From the NCBI RefSeq assembly GCF_023017105.1, contig NZ_JALKEV010000006.1, positions 172,015-236,014 of the forward strand: a stretch of DNA of 64,000 bases, written 5' to 3'. The stretch comes from Halalkalibacter sp. APA_J-10(15). Its GTDB lineage: Bacteria; Bacillota; Bacilli; Bacillales; Bacillaceae_D. The notes below the pieces were generated by a model that was given only the letters and a program-made list of their open reading frames with translations, had not been told where the DNA came from and did no database searches. A program made the position numbers and the translations under genes. This document shows, piece after piece, positions 7,506 to 17,401 of this stretch. How positions within the stretch are numbered: position 1 is the first letter of the stretch; each line of letters begins with the position of its first letter.

Positions 7506-9215
7506 TTATTGCTCTTGTTTTCTTCTTTTATATAAGTAGGTAATACCACCAACGAACAATAATAAGATTCCAATTAATAGGAACTGATATAAATTAGTTG
7601 CCGTATCTGGAAGAGGACCTTTACGATCTCCTCCTGGTGGCGGCTCTTCTCCTCCTGGTGGCGGCTCTTCTCCTCCTGGTGGCGGCTCTTCTCCTCCTGG
7701 TGGCGGCTCTTCTCCTCCTGGTGGTGGCTCTTCTCCTCCTGGCGGCGGCTCTTCTCCTCCTGGCGGCGGCTCTTCTCCTCCTGGCGGCGGCTCTTCTCCT
7801 CCTGGTGGCGGCTCTTCCCCTCCTGGTGGCGGCTCTTCTCCTCCTGGTGGCGGCTCTTCTCCTCCTGGTGGCGGCTCTTCTCCTCCTGGCGGCGGCTCTT
7901 CTCCTCCTGGCGGCGGCTCTTCTCCTCCTGACGGCGGCTCTTCTCCTCCTGGCGGCGGCTCTTCTCCTCCTGGCGGCGGCTCTTCTCCTCCTGGCGGCGG
8001 CTCTTCTCCTGATTGCTCAATGACATGAACAAAGGCCATCGCCATTAATGCACCATCCACTGTTGTTACTGTTATAGTAGCTGTTCCAACTTCAAGACCA
8101 ATCATTTCACCTTCGTTATTAATCTCAACAATAGCTGGATCATTCGAAGTCCAAACAACCTGTTGATTGGTTGCATTTGTTGGATAGATATTTGCATGTA
8201 ATGAGACTTCTTCCCCCACATTTAATATTACATCACTTTCGTCAAGCTCAATGCTCGTAACTGCTACATCATTTGATTCTTGAATACGTGGTAATGTCAC
8301 TTGTAAATTCTCATATTCTGAACTAGTAATTGGTAATACTGATCCATGACGTGCATTTGCTGGGAATGTATAGCTACTTGGTACAGACCATTCACCCGAG
8401 TCTAAATCTGTTGATTCTAAAGGTACATATCCTCTACCGCCAAACTCATCAACAAATAAATACCACTTCTCTTCCTCATTCGATTTGAAAATGATTGGCC
8501 CTTCCGTATGCCCAACATCAGGACGTCCCACCCCTTCTCTAATCATGTCAAAATCCGAATCAAAGATCGAATCGCCAACTTCCTGGAAAATATATTTTCC
8601 ATTAGGAGCTTGGTTGGAATTGTTTCGTTCATCTTTAGAAAAACGATATATTTGCCCATCATGCTCAATCATAGTCGTATCAATAATCGAGTATCCTCGA
8701 TCAATGTAAATGTTAGGATCACTAAACGTATAAAAATCTCTCGTTGTCGTATACATCATTCGATTGTGAGTTGCACCCGTTTGTCGATGTGCTTCATCTT
8801 CATATAACTTCGAGGCCCAGAAGATCACATATTCTCCTTTTTCATCATCATAAAATATTTCAGGTGCCCATGTATTTCCAGCTTCAGGAGGGGCAACTTC
8901 AACCTTCCGTTGTTCTGACCAATTAATTAAGTCGTTTGATTCCCAAACCATAATAGAACGACTACCATTCGTTTGTGCTCCATGCCAATCCCAATTTCCA
9001 TAGATTCTTAAATCAGTTGCGATCATATAGAAGCGATCACCTTCTGGTGCACGAATGATAAACGGATCACGTACTCCTTGATCTCCTAACTGTGAAGTAA
9101 TAACAGGTTGATCATCGTTCAAATCATTATAATGTAGGGGATCGTTTCCTTCGCTTAAAGCAAAGTATATTTGCTCGCCATCAGATCGTCCTTCTCCCTT
9201 CATATAACTGAACAA
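7506..9215 (-). pseudogene. 3' part of a split GH43 gene: GH43 domain, Big2 domain, EEPPPGG repeat, LPXTG anchor
   Basis: This 569-codon frame holds a complete family-43 beta-propeller glycosidase domain (about 1-305) with the expected acidic residues: Asp in GVRDPFIIR, Asp in IDTTMIEHD and Glu in HTEGPIIF. A bacterial Ig-like (Big2) domain follows (about 317-397), then 18 copies of a seven-residue Gly-Glu-Glu-Pro-Pro-Pro-Gly repeat, then the sorting signal LPDTA with a membrane segment and a basic tail (from 535). There is no signal peptide. It is in exactly the same frame as the upstream gene, which stops at a TAG only 18 bases before the TTG used here; those six codons extend the GH43 fold. 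It is therefore best read as the C-terminal half of one protein. AGAAGG just before the TTG could allow reinitiation, but the product could not be exported or wall-anchored. Confidence 0.8.
7630..8007. repeat. 18 tandem copies of a 21-bp repeat coding for a Pro/Glu/Gly wall-spanning region
   Basis: Exactly 18 units of 21 bases fill this stretch, differing at a few third positions and one Pro-to-Ser change (PPS near 7930). The units code for GGEEPPP on the minus strand. Such repeats form the extended stalk that carries a surface enzyme through the peptidoglycan. Near-identical copies mean the copy number can change by slippage and may be misassembled. Confidence 0.9.
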
Positions 9216-9233
9216 ATAGCCTTCTAATTCCTT

Positions 9234-9236
9234 CTA
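9234..9236 (-). other. in-frame amber (TAG) codon splitting the giant GH43 gene
   Basis: The frame reads KELPE, TAG, KELEGYLFSYMKGEG without any shift. The homologous linker before the first GH43 domain in the same protein reads LKDPGEVEYDAYFFSYFTGE, and the two align residue for residue with Glu opposite the stop. A single GAG-to-TAG change would explain it. It could be a true mutation, a sequencing error or a read-through site. Confidence 0.85.
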
Positions 9237-12200
9237 TTCAGGCAGCTCCTTAACTGTAGCTAGGAACCCTTTCTTAATCACTTCTTCACCTTTCGTAATC
9301 GTTGCTATGAGTTTTACTTGCTGATCACCTTCTCCGTGTGCTGGACGAGTGACTTCCCCTGATTCAGAAATGATCTCAGGATTTTCTGAATGCCAAGTCA
9401 TTTCCGATCCATTTTCACCACTTGTCGGTAATGTGAGATGACCTCGTACGTCTCTAATATGATGAATGTATAGAGCTCTAGCATCTTCAATTAGCTCTTC
9501 ATATTCACTAGGCAAATGTAAGACCCTTACTGTAAACTTCTTTTCAACAGATTGAACTCCATCAGAGACCGTTAATGTAAGTGTCACCTCTTTATCTCCC
9601 TCTTCATAAGAAGGTCTACTCACAAATCCTTCATTAGTTATAATTGAAGAATCATTAGACTCCCATTTAAAAGTCATACCATATGCACCTTCACTAGGAA
9701 GAGATAAAGAATACATGACTTCTTCTTCATTTAAATTATTTGCTAAAATGTCACTAAAGCCGATTTGATTAGCGACATGTTCCACTAAAAACCCTTTTAA
9801 ATCTTCTGCTTTAGCTGCTGATTCTACACTTAATTTCTCCACATCATCAGGCGATAGCGCACCATCATAGATTTGGAATTCGGCTATCATTCCTCCAAAA
9901 TAAGGATCACTACTATAGAATGATCGACCAATAAACCCACTTGGCCCGGAAGTATTTGCAATCTCCTCTATCGTATAGCCATTTGTTGAACCAGAAGCTA
10001 CCTCTTCACCATCGATATACAATGTAAGCGATTCTTCCTCACCGTCCATTACTGCAGTCACTAGCTTCCATTCATTAGCTGTTAATGGTCCAGTTGTCGC
10101 ATTAGCATGCGCTTCATTTTGCCAGCTAGTGACCCCTAATCCGACCCGTGCTTCTCGATCACCTGAATTTCGGCTCGGTGTCGTAAACAAATATTTCTGA
10201 TCATCCTGACCTAAGGCAAAGATCCACTCTGCTTCTCGATCACCTTTCCAATTCACTAATGATGAAACAGTCACACTATCTAAACCATCTAATACCCCTA
10301 CAGGAAGCTCAATGTAAGACTGTACATCTCCTCCTTCAAAGTTTATTGCGCCGGCTTGATTTCCTTGAATCCAATCTCCACGCTCTCGGTTGACCCATTG
10401 TCCATTAAACGAGCCAGTTTGATCAGGAACCGTCGTTTCATTAATATCAGCCATATCATAATGTAAAATTAAATTAGACTCCGGCTCTTCAATTGGAATT
10501 GACCCATCTTCGTCTGCCAACTGAATAACCTCTTCGCTTGATAATGCTCGGTTGTAAATATGAAACTCATCGAATAAACCGTTAAAATACGGATGTGTAT
10601 CTAGCCTTGACTTACCTAAATAATTCATTTTCGTTTCCATTAGCATTCTTGGCTCAACATTAAATGTAGAGCTTCTAGATACCTCTTCTCCGTTCACATA
10701 AAGAACAGCATCAAAGCCGTCAATTGTAATCGCTACATGCTGCCATTGACTTGTTGATAAACGCTGTGCGTTGAGCGCATATTTATAACTATTTGCTAAT
10801 GGTGTCTGCTCATTACTGAACTTCTCTGTAAAAGGCGTGACAACGGCAAACTCTAACTGATTTGAATCTCCCTGTGTACTTAAATACATAGTATTTCGGT
10901 TTACAATTCGTCCAGTATCTGAAGCAAAGTCAAAAATGCGTTGATTCGCTTTGTTTTCCTTTACCTTTACCCAAGTTGACATCGTCATACTTTCTAAATT
11001 CAAATCTTGTATCAGATTTTCAGGTAACTCAACATACCCAGTATCTCCATCTAACTCAACAGCTCCAGACGAAGACCCAATTGTCTCATTTGTTGTAATA
11101 GTTGCTCCACCTTGTAAACTTGCATCAAAACCATTCCCTGAGACATCCCTAACTATTGTCCCTTCTACATCATTCGGATCAAACGAATATCGAACGACAG
11201 GCTCTTCGACTGGAGTAGGACCTGGTATTGCATAATGTTCCTGTACACGGTTATACTCATCACGAGTAATCGGGATAACCGTTCCATGTCTCGGTCCTGG
11301 TGGTAAAGCATAATCTGATGAAGGTAATAAATTGTCGACAAACTGCTGACCATCTTCTAAATTATCTGACCAACGTACATGGTAAGGCCATGAATCTAAA
11401 AACAAATACCACTTATCTTCATGAATATCTTTAAAAACCGTTTGTCCTTCATTATTCCCTTGATGGCCAATTAAGCCTCGGTTCCCATCACGAGTACCTT
11501 CAATTAGTTCAAACTGAAAGCCATTATCTTCAATACCATCTGCATCATAGAAAATATGTGGTGCCTTCTCATAATACACCCTATAATTCACTTCACTTTT
11601 TGTAAATCGGTACAGTGTATCATCATGCTCAATAAAGGTCGTATCAATCGTTGGAAAGCCGTCATCTATAAAAACTTTCGGCTCTGAAAAGGTGTGAAAG
11701 TCACGGGTCGTAGCATAATACATCACATTATATTGACCTGCAGGTCGTCCATTAGGGTAATCGCCATACGTATCTTCATTTTTCATTGACGAAGCCCAAA
11801 ATACAACATAATCACCTGTATTCGGATCATAAAAAGCCTCTGGAGCCCAAGTGTTACCACCTTTTTCTGGAGCGACTTTCACCATGCGTTGCTCACTCCA
11901 ATTCACTAAGTCATCTGACTCCCAGATCATTAAATAGTGACTACCTGTTATTTGTGCTTGATCAAAGTTCGTACTTTCTCCCATTTTCAAATCTGTTGCA
12001 AGCATATAAAACTTATCGCCTTCTGGGGATCGAATGATAAACGGATCACGTAATCCTTCTTCACCCATTGTCGACTGTATAACCGATTGTCCATTGTTCA
12101 ATGCTCTCCACATTAAAGGGTCTTCTGCAGTTGCAAAGGAGATTTCTTCCCCACCTTCATATTCGCCGGTAAAATAAGAAAAGAAATAAGCATCATACTC

Positions 12201-13643
12201 GACTTCACCAGGATCTTTTAATACATTCACTTCAAACTCTCGTTGTTCAAATACGTCATCTAATGCGATTGTAGCCGTTAACGTAACTGCTACATCTTCA
12301 CTTTGTCTAGTTACCCACCCTAATTGTTCTAATTGCCCTTCAGCTTCTTCTGTTCCTTTAATAATAGATGGGTGTGAAGACTCCCACGTAATCTTTGAAT
12401 CGTGCTCACCCTCAATTGGTAAATGAAGATTCCCTTTCACTTGCTCTTGATTATAAATAGAAATAGCATTTGCATCAGATTGAACCTTATATTCATCTGT
12501 CCACTCTTGAAGGACAATTACTGTAAATGTCTTTGTAACCGATAACCCTTCATAATGAAGAGTTGCAGATAAATCAATCATCGTATCCCCATCCTCAACA
12601 CTTGGACGAGTTACAGCCCCATTGTGAGAAAGAACATCAGGATGACTAGACTCCCAATCAATCTCAACACCATGCTTACCTAGAGTAGGTAATGATACAT
12701 GACGAGTGACATGGTCTAAATCCTCATCTTGTTCTGAAAGATACGGTATTAAATCTAGAGATTCGTAAGCATCTTGCAAAACAAGTTCATGAATAGAGGT
12801 TATTTGAGCCAATGTATTTGTATAAAGCTCCTCTATTTGTACGTTTGATAGAGCTTCGTCATACACACGAAAATCTCCAATCACTCCTTTAAAATAAGGA
12901 TCATTTTCAAAAATAGATTTTCCGATAAAGCCTGAAAATGAAGCACTATCATCAATAATATTCGCTAATTGCTTGCCTTGTGCTGATCCGGACGCGACTT
13001 CCTCACCATTAACAAATAAACTTAATGTATCCTCAGAGCCTGAGAACACAACGGTAACGACTTCCCAGCTATTAGATCTCAAGCCTTCGTTGCTTCTCAT
13101 TAACGTTTCATTCCTCCAGCCAGCCTCTGAAATACCAGTTGCTGCTACATTGCTATTTTCAATTCCATGTCTCGGTGTCGCAAAAAAGTAAGCGTTACCA
13201 TTTTCGATATCATCCGATACTTTCCCCAGCCCAAAGATCCAACGGTTTTGACCATCATTTTCCCAATTCACTAGCGCAGAAATTGTTACATCCTCTACTC
13301 CTTCAAGAATATCCTCACCTTCAGGACTTTTAGGAATTTCAATAAATCCACTATTCGAATTCGTTCCTCCGCCATTAAACGAAACAAATCCCCCTTCTTC
13401 ATTATGAAGAATTTGACCATTTTCAGGGTTTTTAAATAGACCGTCAAATTGTTGTCCACTTTCTGATACATCCCTTACTTTTATAACCCCATCTTCTTCC
13501 GCATATGAAGACATATTGTAATGTAGGATTAATGAATCTTCTTCTGTATTTGCTAGAATTGGTGCTGGGTTTATCATAGAAGGGAATAGCAATAGAACGA
13601 TTAAACTAATAGACAACCACTTTTGCTTCATTATTCGATTCAT
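9234..13643 (-). CDS. secreted multidomain family-43 glycosidase, 5' part (LamG-Ig-Ig-GH43-LamG-LamG-Ig-Ig)
   Basis: A 1469-residue secreted protein. Signal peptide about 1-31, then a LamG/concanavalin-type domain (35-275), two degenerate bacterial Ig-like modules each with a W-E/H-S-x-x-x-x-I motif (283-475), a GH43 propeller (486-800; Asp in GLRDPFIIR, Asp in IDTTFIEHD, Glu in NEGQTVF), LamG again (about 812-1035), LamG (1055-1260), and two more Ig-like modules (1284-1465). GH43 enzymes cleave arabinofuranosyl or xylosyl links in arabinan and arabinoxylan, and LamG domains usually bind the polymer. The ATG is preceded by GGAGG at good spacing. It lies 130 bases after the importer genes and reads with them, so enzyme and importer share an operon. 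The frame ends at an amber codon and continues into the wall-anchored 3' part, so as it stands the enzyme would be released and not anchored. Confidence 0.85.
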   Translation of the reverse strand: MNRIMKQKWLSISLIVLLLFPSMINPAPILANTEEDSLILHYNMSSYAEEDGVIKVRDVSESGQQFDGLFKNPENGQILHNEEGGFVSFNGGGTNSNSGFIEIPKSPEGEDILEGVEDVTISALVNWENDGQNRWIFGLGKVSDDIENGNAYFFATPRHGIENSNVAATGISEAGWRNETLMRSNEGLRSNSWEVVTVVFSGSEDTLSLFVNGEEVASGSAQGKQLANIIDDSASFSGFIGKSIFENDPYFKGVIGDFRVYDEALSNVQIEELYTNTLAQITSIHELVLQDAYESLDLIPYLSEQDEDLDHVTRHVSLPTLGKHGVEIDWESSHPDVLSHNGAVTRPSVEDGDTMIDLSATLHYEGLSVTKTFTVIVLQEWTDEYKVQSDANAISIYNQEQVKGNLHLPIEGEHDSKITWESSHPSIIKGTEEAEGQLEQLGWVTRQSEDVAVTLTATIALDDVFEQREFEVNVLKDPGEVEYDAYFFSYFTGEYEGGEEISFATAEDPLMWRALNNGQSVIQSTMGEEGLRDPFIIRSPEGDKFYMLATDLKMGESTNFDQAQITGSHYLMIWESDDLVNWSEQRMVKVAPEKGGNTWAPEAFYDPNTGDYVVFWASSMKNEDTYGDYPNGRPAGQYNVMYYATTRDFHTFSEPKVFIDDGFPTIDTTFIEHDDTLYRFTKSEVNYRVYYEKAPHIFYDADGIEDNGFQFELIEGTRDGNRGLIGHQGNNEGQTVFKDIHEDKWYLFLDSWPYHVRWSDNLEDGQQFVDNLLPSSDYALPPGPRHGTVIPITRDEYNRVQEHYAIPGPTPVEEPVVRYSFDPNDVEGTIVRDVSGNGFDASLQGGATITTNETIGSSSGAVELDGDTGYVELPENLIQDLNLESMTMSTWVKVKENKANQRIFDFASDTGRIVNRNTMYLSTQGDSNQLEFAVVTPFTEKFSNEQTPLANSYKYALNAQRLSTSQWQHVAITIDGFDAVLYVNGEEVSRSSTFNVEPRMLMETKMNYLGKSRLDTHPYFNGLFDEFHIYNRALSSEEVIQLADEDGSIPIEEPESNLILHYDMADINETTVPDQTGSFNGQWVNRERGDWIQGNQAGAINFEGGDVQSYIELPVGVLDGLDSVTVSSLVNWKGDREAEWIFALGQDDQKYLFTTPSRNSGDREARVGLGVTSWQNEAHANATTGPLTANEWKLVTAVMDGEEESLTLYIDGEEVASGSTNGYTIEEIANTSGPSGFIGRSFYSSDPYFGGMIAEFQIYDGALSPDDVEKLSVESAAKAEDLKGFLVEHVANQIGFSDILANNLNEEEVMYSLSLPSEGAYGMTFKWESNDSSIITNEGFVSRPSYEEGDKEVTLTLTVSDGVQSVEKKFTVRVLHLPSEYEELIEDARALYIHHIRDVRGHLTLPTSGENGSEMTWHSENPEIISESGEVTRPAHGEGDQQVKLIATITKGEEVIKKGFLATVKELPE

Positions 13644-13773
13644 ATTTTTCCTCCTTCAAAATTCTTTACTATACATAGACATAAAAGGTCACCTTAAAGA
13701 TTAAAACCAAACTTTTTCAATGCCCTTTAAACATAACCTTCTTCCGTACGATTACTCACACCCCCTTCAAAAA

Positions 13774-14760
13774 CTAATGAGCTGAAACTGTTTCTTTCTT
13801 ATGATCAGTCCTCATAACGATGATACGTTGAAGGACAATGAATAAAAGCAGTAATAATCCAATCGCAATTCGCGTCCACCAGGCACTAAGTGACCCTTCA
13901 AAAACAATAAGTGATTGAATCGTCCCCAAAATAAGAACACCTACAACACTTCCGGCAACATATCCAACTCCACCGGTTAATAAAGTCCCACCAATAACGA
14001 CAGCAGCTATTGCATTTAATTCAAACCCATTAGCATGTAAGCCATAGCCTGATAACATATAAAAGGTGAAAACAATTCCTGCTAATGAAGCTGTAAAGCC
14101 ACTTAATGTATAAACCATGATTTTTGTTCTCCCAACCGGAAGCCCCATTAACATTGCAGACTGCTCACTTCCTCCAATCGCATAAACATTACGACCAAAC
14201 TTTGTATAGTGAGTAATAAAAATAGCTGCTACAACAACAATCAAAGCGATAAGGACACTGTAAGAAAGAAAATAATCACCTACATAGATTCTTGTACTCG
14301 CCATGTATTTAAAGAAATCATGATCGATCGTAATCGTTTGCACACTTATTACAAAGCTTAACCCTCTTGCTAAAAACATCCCTGCCAGTGTTACGATGAA
14401 AGGCTGTAATTGAAAATAATGAATACAACAGCCCATTAAGAATCCCAGCACAGGACCGACTAATAGGGCTATAGGAATGACTAACCAAACAGGCACTCCT
14501 TGAACAAGCAAACTAGCAACGACCATGCTCGTCAAAGCAATGACCGATCCAACTGATAAATCAATTCCACCAGATAAGATAACAAATGTCATTCCAACCG
14601 CCACAATAATCAAAAAAGCATTATCGACAAATAAATTAAGAAACACTTGCGGTGACGAAAAGTTATCATATCTCACTAATCCAAATACATACATAAGTAA
14701 AAAAAGACCAATTGTAATAAACACCGGAATAAGCCGTTTATTTATGTGTAATAGATTCAA
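13774..14760 (-). CDS. yjfF: sugar ABC importer permease, YjfF-like
   Basis: A 328-residue integral membrane protein of the RbsC/CUT2 permease family with about eight to ten hydrophobic segments and the family signature around GGIDLSVGSVIALTSM. It overlaps the other permease gene by four bases (ATGA) and ends the importer set before the GH43 gene. By order and size (binding protein, ATPase, permease, permease) it corresponds to YjfF of the YtfQRT-YjfF galactofuranose importer of E. coli; related systems in other bacteria carry arabinose. Next to an arabinan-type glycosidase, a furanose pentose is the likeliest cargo, but that is inference. Confidence 0.85.
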   Translation of the reverse strand: MNLLHINKRLIPVFITIGLFLLMYVFGLVRYDNFSSPQVFLNLFVDNAFLIIVAVGMTFVILSGGIDLSVGSVIALTSMVVASLLVQGVPVWLVIPIALLVGPVLGFLMGCCIHYFQLQPFIVTLAGMFLARGLSFVISVQTITIDHDFFKYMASTRIYVGDYFLSYSVLIALIVVVAAIFITHYTKFGRNVYAIGGSEQSAMLMGLPVGRTKIMVYTLSGFTASLAGIVFTFYMLSGYGLHANGFELNAIAAVVIGGTLLTGGVGYVAGSVVGVLILGTIQSLIVFEGSLSAWWTRIAIGLLLLLFIVLQRIIVMRTDHKKETVSAH

Positions 14761-15794
14761 GTCATTGTCACTCCTTTCCCCTTTTCCTTCATAGGCTTAT
14801 TACGAGAGAACACACTCGATATTTTCTTTCTAAATTGTGGGGATTGAAGAAGGCAAACGAGTAAGACGACTAAAGCTTTTACAACTAAAATAATATCTGC
14901 TGGAACCCCAATTGAATAAATCGTTGTTGTTAAGCTTTGAATAATAAGGGCACCGATCACTGTCCCCATTAAATAGAACCTTCCTCCCATTAATGAAGTA
15001 CCGCCGATAACGACTGCTAAAATCGCATCAAGTTCATACCATAAGCCTGCATTGTTTCCATCTGCACTCATGACATTCGAGCTCAATATCAATCCTGCAA
15101 TTCCAGCACATAATCCACAAAACATGTAAACCATTAAGATGACATTTTTTGATTGGATACCTGCTAAGCGGCTCGCAGTCGGATTTCCACCTACTGATTC
15201 AATAAATAATCCGATAGCGGTTTTTCGAGTCAGATACATTGCAATGAATAGAACAAATAGAACGATAAAAATCGAGAAAGGTAACATCAATAAATACCCT
15301 CCTCCTATAAATGAATACGGAGAATAATACACAGTTGTAATCTGTCCATTCGTGATAAGTTGGGCAATTCCTCTACCGGCTACCATTAGAATTAATGTCG
15401 CTACAATCGGTTGAATGCCTAGCCTAGAAATTAATAATCCATTCCAAAGTCCCGTCACAACCGCCAATAGCAGTGCAAACAAGATCGCTAGAAAAAGAGG
15501 TGTTAAACTGTCCGTTGATGCCCCAAAGCTCCCTCCGACAACAGTTGCAGCAATTGCCCCTGACATGGCAATAACTGATCCTACCCCTAAGTCAATCCCT
15601 TTTGTGGCGATGACAAGCGTCATGCCAATTGAAATAAGGATTAATGGTGCACCACGGTTTAAAATGTTAATTAAACTACCAGTCAAATGCCCATTTCTCA
15701 CTTCAATAATAAAAAAGCTTGGATTAATCACTAAATTAAAAAGTAAAATGAGGCCAAGCATAACAAGTGGCCAAAACAGCTTTGATCTCATCAT
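14757..15794 (-). CDS. ytfT: sugar ABC importer permease, YtfT-like
   Basis: A 345-residue CUT2-family permease with multiple membrane helices and the motif ATKGIDLGVGSVIAMSGA, which matches the cytoplasmic-loop signature of RbsC-type permeases. It overlaps the ATPase gene by four bases upstream and the second permease gene by four bases downstream, so all three are translationally coupled. Two different permeases in one set form the heterodimeric channel typical of YtfT/YjfF, unlike the homodimer of ribose importers. Confidence 0.85.
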   Translation of the reverse strand: MMRSKLFWPLVMLGLILLFNLVINPSFFIIEVRNGHLTGSLINILNRGAPLILISIGMTLVIATKGIDLGVGSVIAMSGAIAATVVGGSFGASTDSLTPLFLAILFALLLAVVTGLWNGLLISRLGIQPIVATLILMVAGRGIAQLITNGQITTVYYSPYSFIGGGYLLMLPFSIFIVLFVLFIAMYLTRKTAIGLFIESVGGNPTASRLAGIQSKNVILMVYMFCGLCAGIAGLILSSNVMSADGNNAGLWYELDAILAVVIGGTSLMGGRFYLMGTVIGALIIQSLTTTIYSIGVPADIILVVKALVVLLVCLLQSPQFRKKISSVFSRNKPMKEKGKGVTMT

Positions 15795-17311
15795 CCATTT
15801 CCACCTGCCATTTCCTCCATAATATGTGACTGATCCAATTGCCCTTCATTGACCCATTCAGACACCTTTTCACGATCTCTCAACACAATGACTCGTCTAC
15901 TACATCTAATCACTTCTTCAAGTTCAGCAGAAATGAAAACAATGGATTTCCCTTCCTCACTCAGACGAATCATTAACTTTTCTATTTCAGCTTTCGCACC
16001 TACATCAATCCCTCTAGTTGGTTCGTCTAAAATCAGTAAATCTGGGTTTGTCATAAGCCAGCGTGCTAATAAGACCTTCTGTTGATTGCCACCGCTTAAA
16101 TTTTTGATCAACTGTTCTGGATTTCGAGGGTTTATGTTTAACAATTCGATATATTGATCAGCTAACTCTATTTGCTTCTTTTTTGGGATAAATGAAAACC
16201 ACCCATAGACACCTTGAATAGCTAAGATCATGTTTTCTCTAACGGTTAATTCCGGGATAATCCCATCTGCTTTTCGATTTTCTGAACAAAAGGCAATGCG
16301 CTGTTTAATTGCTTGCTTAGGTGAGGAAAAATCGACCTTTTGACCACGTATATACATTTCTCCATCGTCTAATTTATCTGCTCCGAATAATAATCGGGCT
16401 ATTTCGGTTCGCCCTGAACCTAACAATCCTGCAAAACCGACGATTTCATTAGAATGCAATGTCAAATGAAATGGTTGAATACTCCCTTTTTTAGAGCCAT
16501 TCACTACCTTTAAAAAGACAGGATGCTCTTGTTCAATATGAGTCTGTGATTCTTTCTCGAGCTTAGCATCAAGCTGCTCTTTTTCAGTGCCAATCATCTT
16601 CTCCACTAATTTAAACCGTGGTAACTCATAAGTTAAATACTCACCAATCAATTGACCATTTCTCAATACTGTCATTCGATCTGCTATTTCATAGATCTGA
16701 TCTAAGAAATGGCTAATAAAAATAATCGCCATGCCCTCTTGTCTGAGCTTTCTCATTACATTAAACAATTGCTGTACCTCATTTAAATCCAAGCTCGATG
16801 TAGGCTCATCCAAAATAAGAACTTTACATGAAATATTAAGAGCTCGCGCAATCGCAATCATTTGTTGAATTGCAACGGAATATGATGATAGCTCCTTTGT
16901 CACATCAATCGTTAAATCGAGACGTTTCAATATTTGTTCAGATTTGACTTTCATTGTCTTCCAGTCAATTCTCCCACGCTTTAACAACTCACGACCTATG
17001 AAAATATTTTCAACAACAGAGAGATTAGGGCATAAATTAACCTCTTGATACACTGTACTAATCCCTACTTCTTGAGAGTGAATCGGACTCGTTACATGCA
17101 ATTCATTATCTTCAAGTAAAATGATGCCTTGATCGTACGTATATACACCTGTTAATACTTTAATTAACGTCGATTTCCCTGCACCATTTTCACCCATTAA
17201 TGCATGTACTTCACCTGGAAATAATCGAAACGCGACATTCGATAGCGCTTTTACACCTGGAAATTCTTTTGTTATTCCTTCCATAGTTAAAATCGGTTTC
17301 TCATCACTCAT
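15791..17311 (-). CDS. ytfR: sugar ABC importer ATP-binding protein with two ATPase domains, YtfR-like
   Basis: A 506-residue tandem ATPase of the RbsA/MglA/YtfR type. The N-terminal half has Walker A GENGAGKST, a divergent signature (LSSYSVAIQQM) and Walker B LILDEPTSSLD; the C-terminal half has a degenerate P-loop (GLLGSGRTE), an intact signature LSGGNQQKV and LLILDEPTRGID. This mixed active/degenerate pattern is normal for CUT2 importers. It powers uptake through the two permeases encoded downstream. It lies 90 bases after the binding-protein gene, with a hairpin in the gap that probably sets the usual excess of binding protein. Confidence 0.9.
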   Translation of the reverse strand: MSDEKPILTMEGITKEFPGVKALSNVAFRLFPGEVHALMGENGAGKSTLIKVLTGVYTYDQGIILLEDNELHVTSPIHSQEVGISTVYQEVNLCPNLSVVENIFIGRELLKRGRIDWKTMKVKSEQILKRLDLTIDVTKELSSYSVAIQQMIAIARALNISCKVLILDEPTSSLDLNEVQQLFNVMRKLRQEGMAIIFISHFLDQIYEIADRMTVLRNGQLIGEYLTYELPRFKLVEKMIGTEKEQLDAKLEKESQTHIEQEHPVFLKVVNGSKKGSIQPFHLTLHSNEIVGFAGLLGSGRTEIARLLFGADKLDDGEMYIRGQKVDFSSPKQAIKQRIAFCSENRKADGIIPELTVRENMILAIQGVYGWFSFIPKKKQIELADQYIELLNINPRNPEQLIKNLSGGNQQKVLLARWLMTNPDLLILDEPTRGIDVGAKAEIEKLMIRLSEEGKSIVFISAELEEVIRCSRRVIVLRDREKVSEWVNEGQLDQSHIMEEMAGGNG

Positions 17312-17352
17312 ACTACTCCACCTCCAGTCAGCTTAATAACGATCAGCATGTT

Positions 17353-17392
17353 ATAAGCCACTTTCTTTCCTCACTGGGATCAAGTGGCTTAT
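17353..17392 (-). terminator. intercistronic hairpin between binding protein and ATPase genes
   Basis: ATAAGCCACTT and its complement form an 11-bp stem. The T-run lies on the plus-strand side (ATTTTTTTC), not after the stem in the direction of transcription. It is therefore more likely an mRNA-stabilising or partial-termination hairpin protecting the binding-protein message than a full stop. Confidence 0.5.
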
Positions 17393-17401
17393 TTTTTTCT
17401 A

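Noticed and set aside
7630-8007. CRISPR-like regular repeat array
   Set aside because: Units are directly tandem with no spacers and code for a Pro-rich stalk in frame with the glycosidase.
7574-8032. Long open frames on both strands across the Pro/Glu repeat
   Set aside because: They arise because a 21-bp stop-free unit is open in several frames. They lack ribosome sites and the residues are repetitive (Leu/Ala or Glu/Lys/Arg) without family likeness.
11786-12037. Open frames opposite the GH43 gene (also 10951-11235 and 12973-13191)
   Set aside because: Shadow frames without ribosome sites or recognisable domains, fully inside a well-supported gene.
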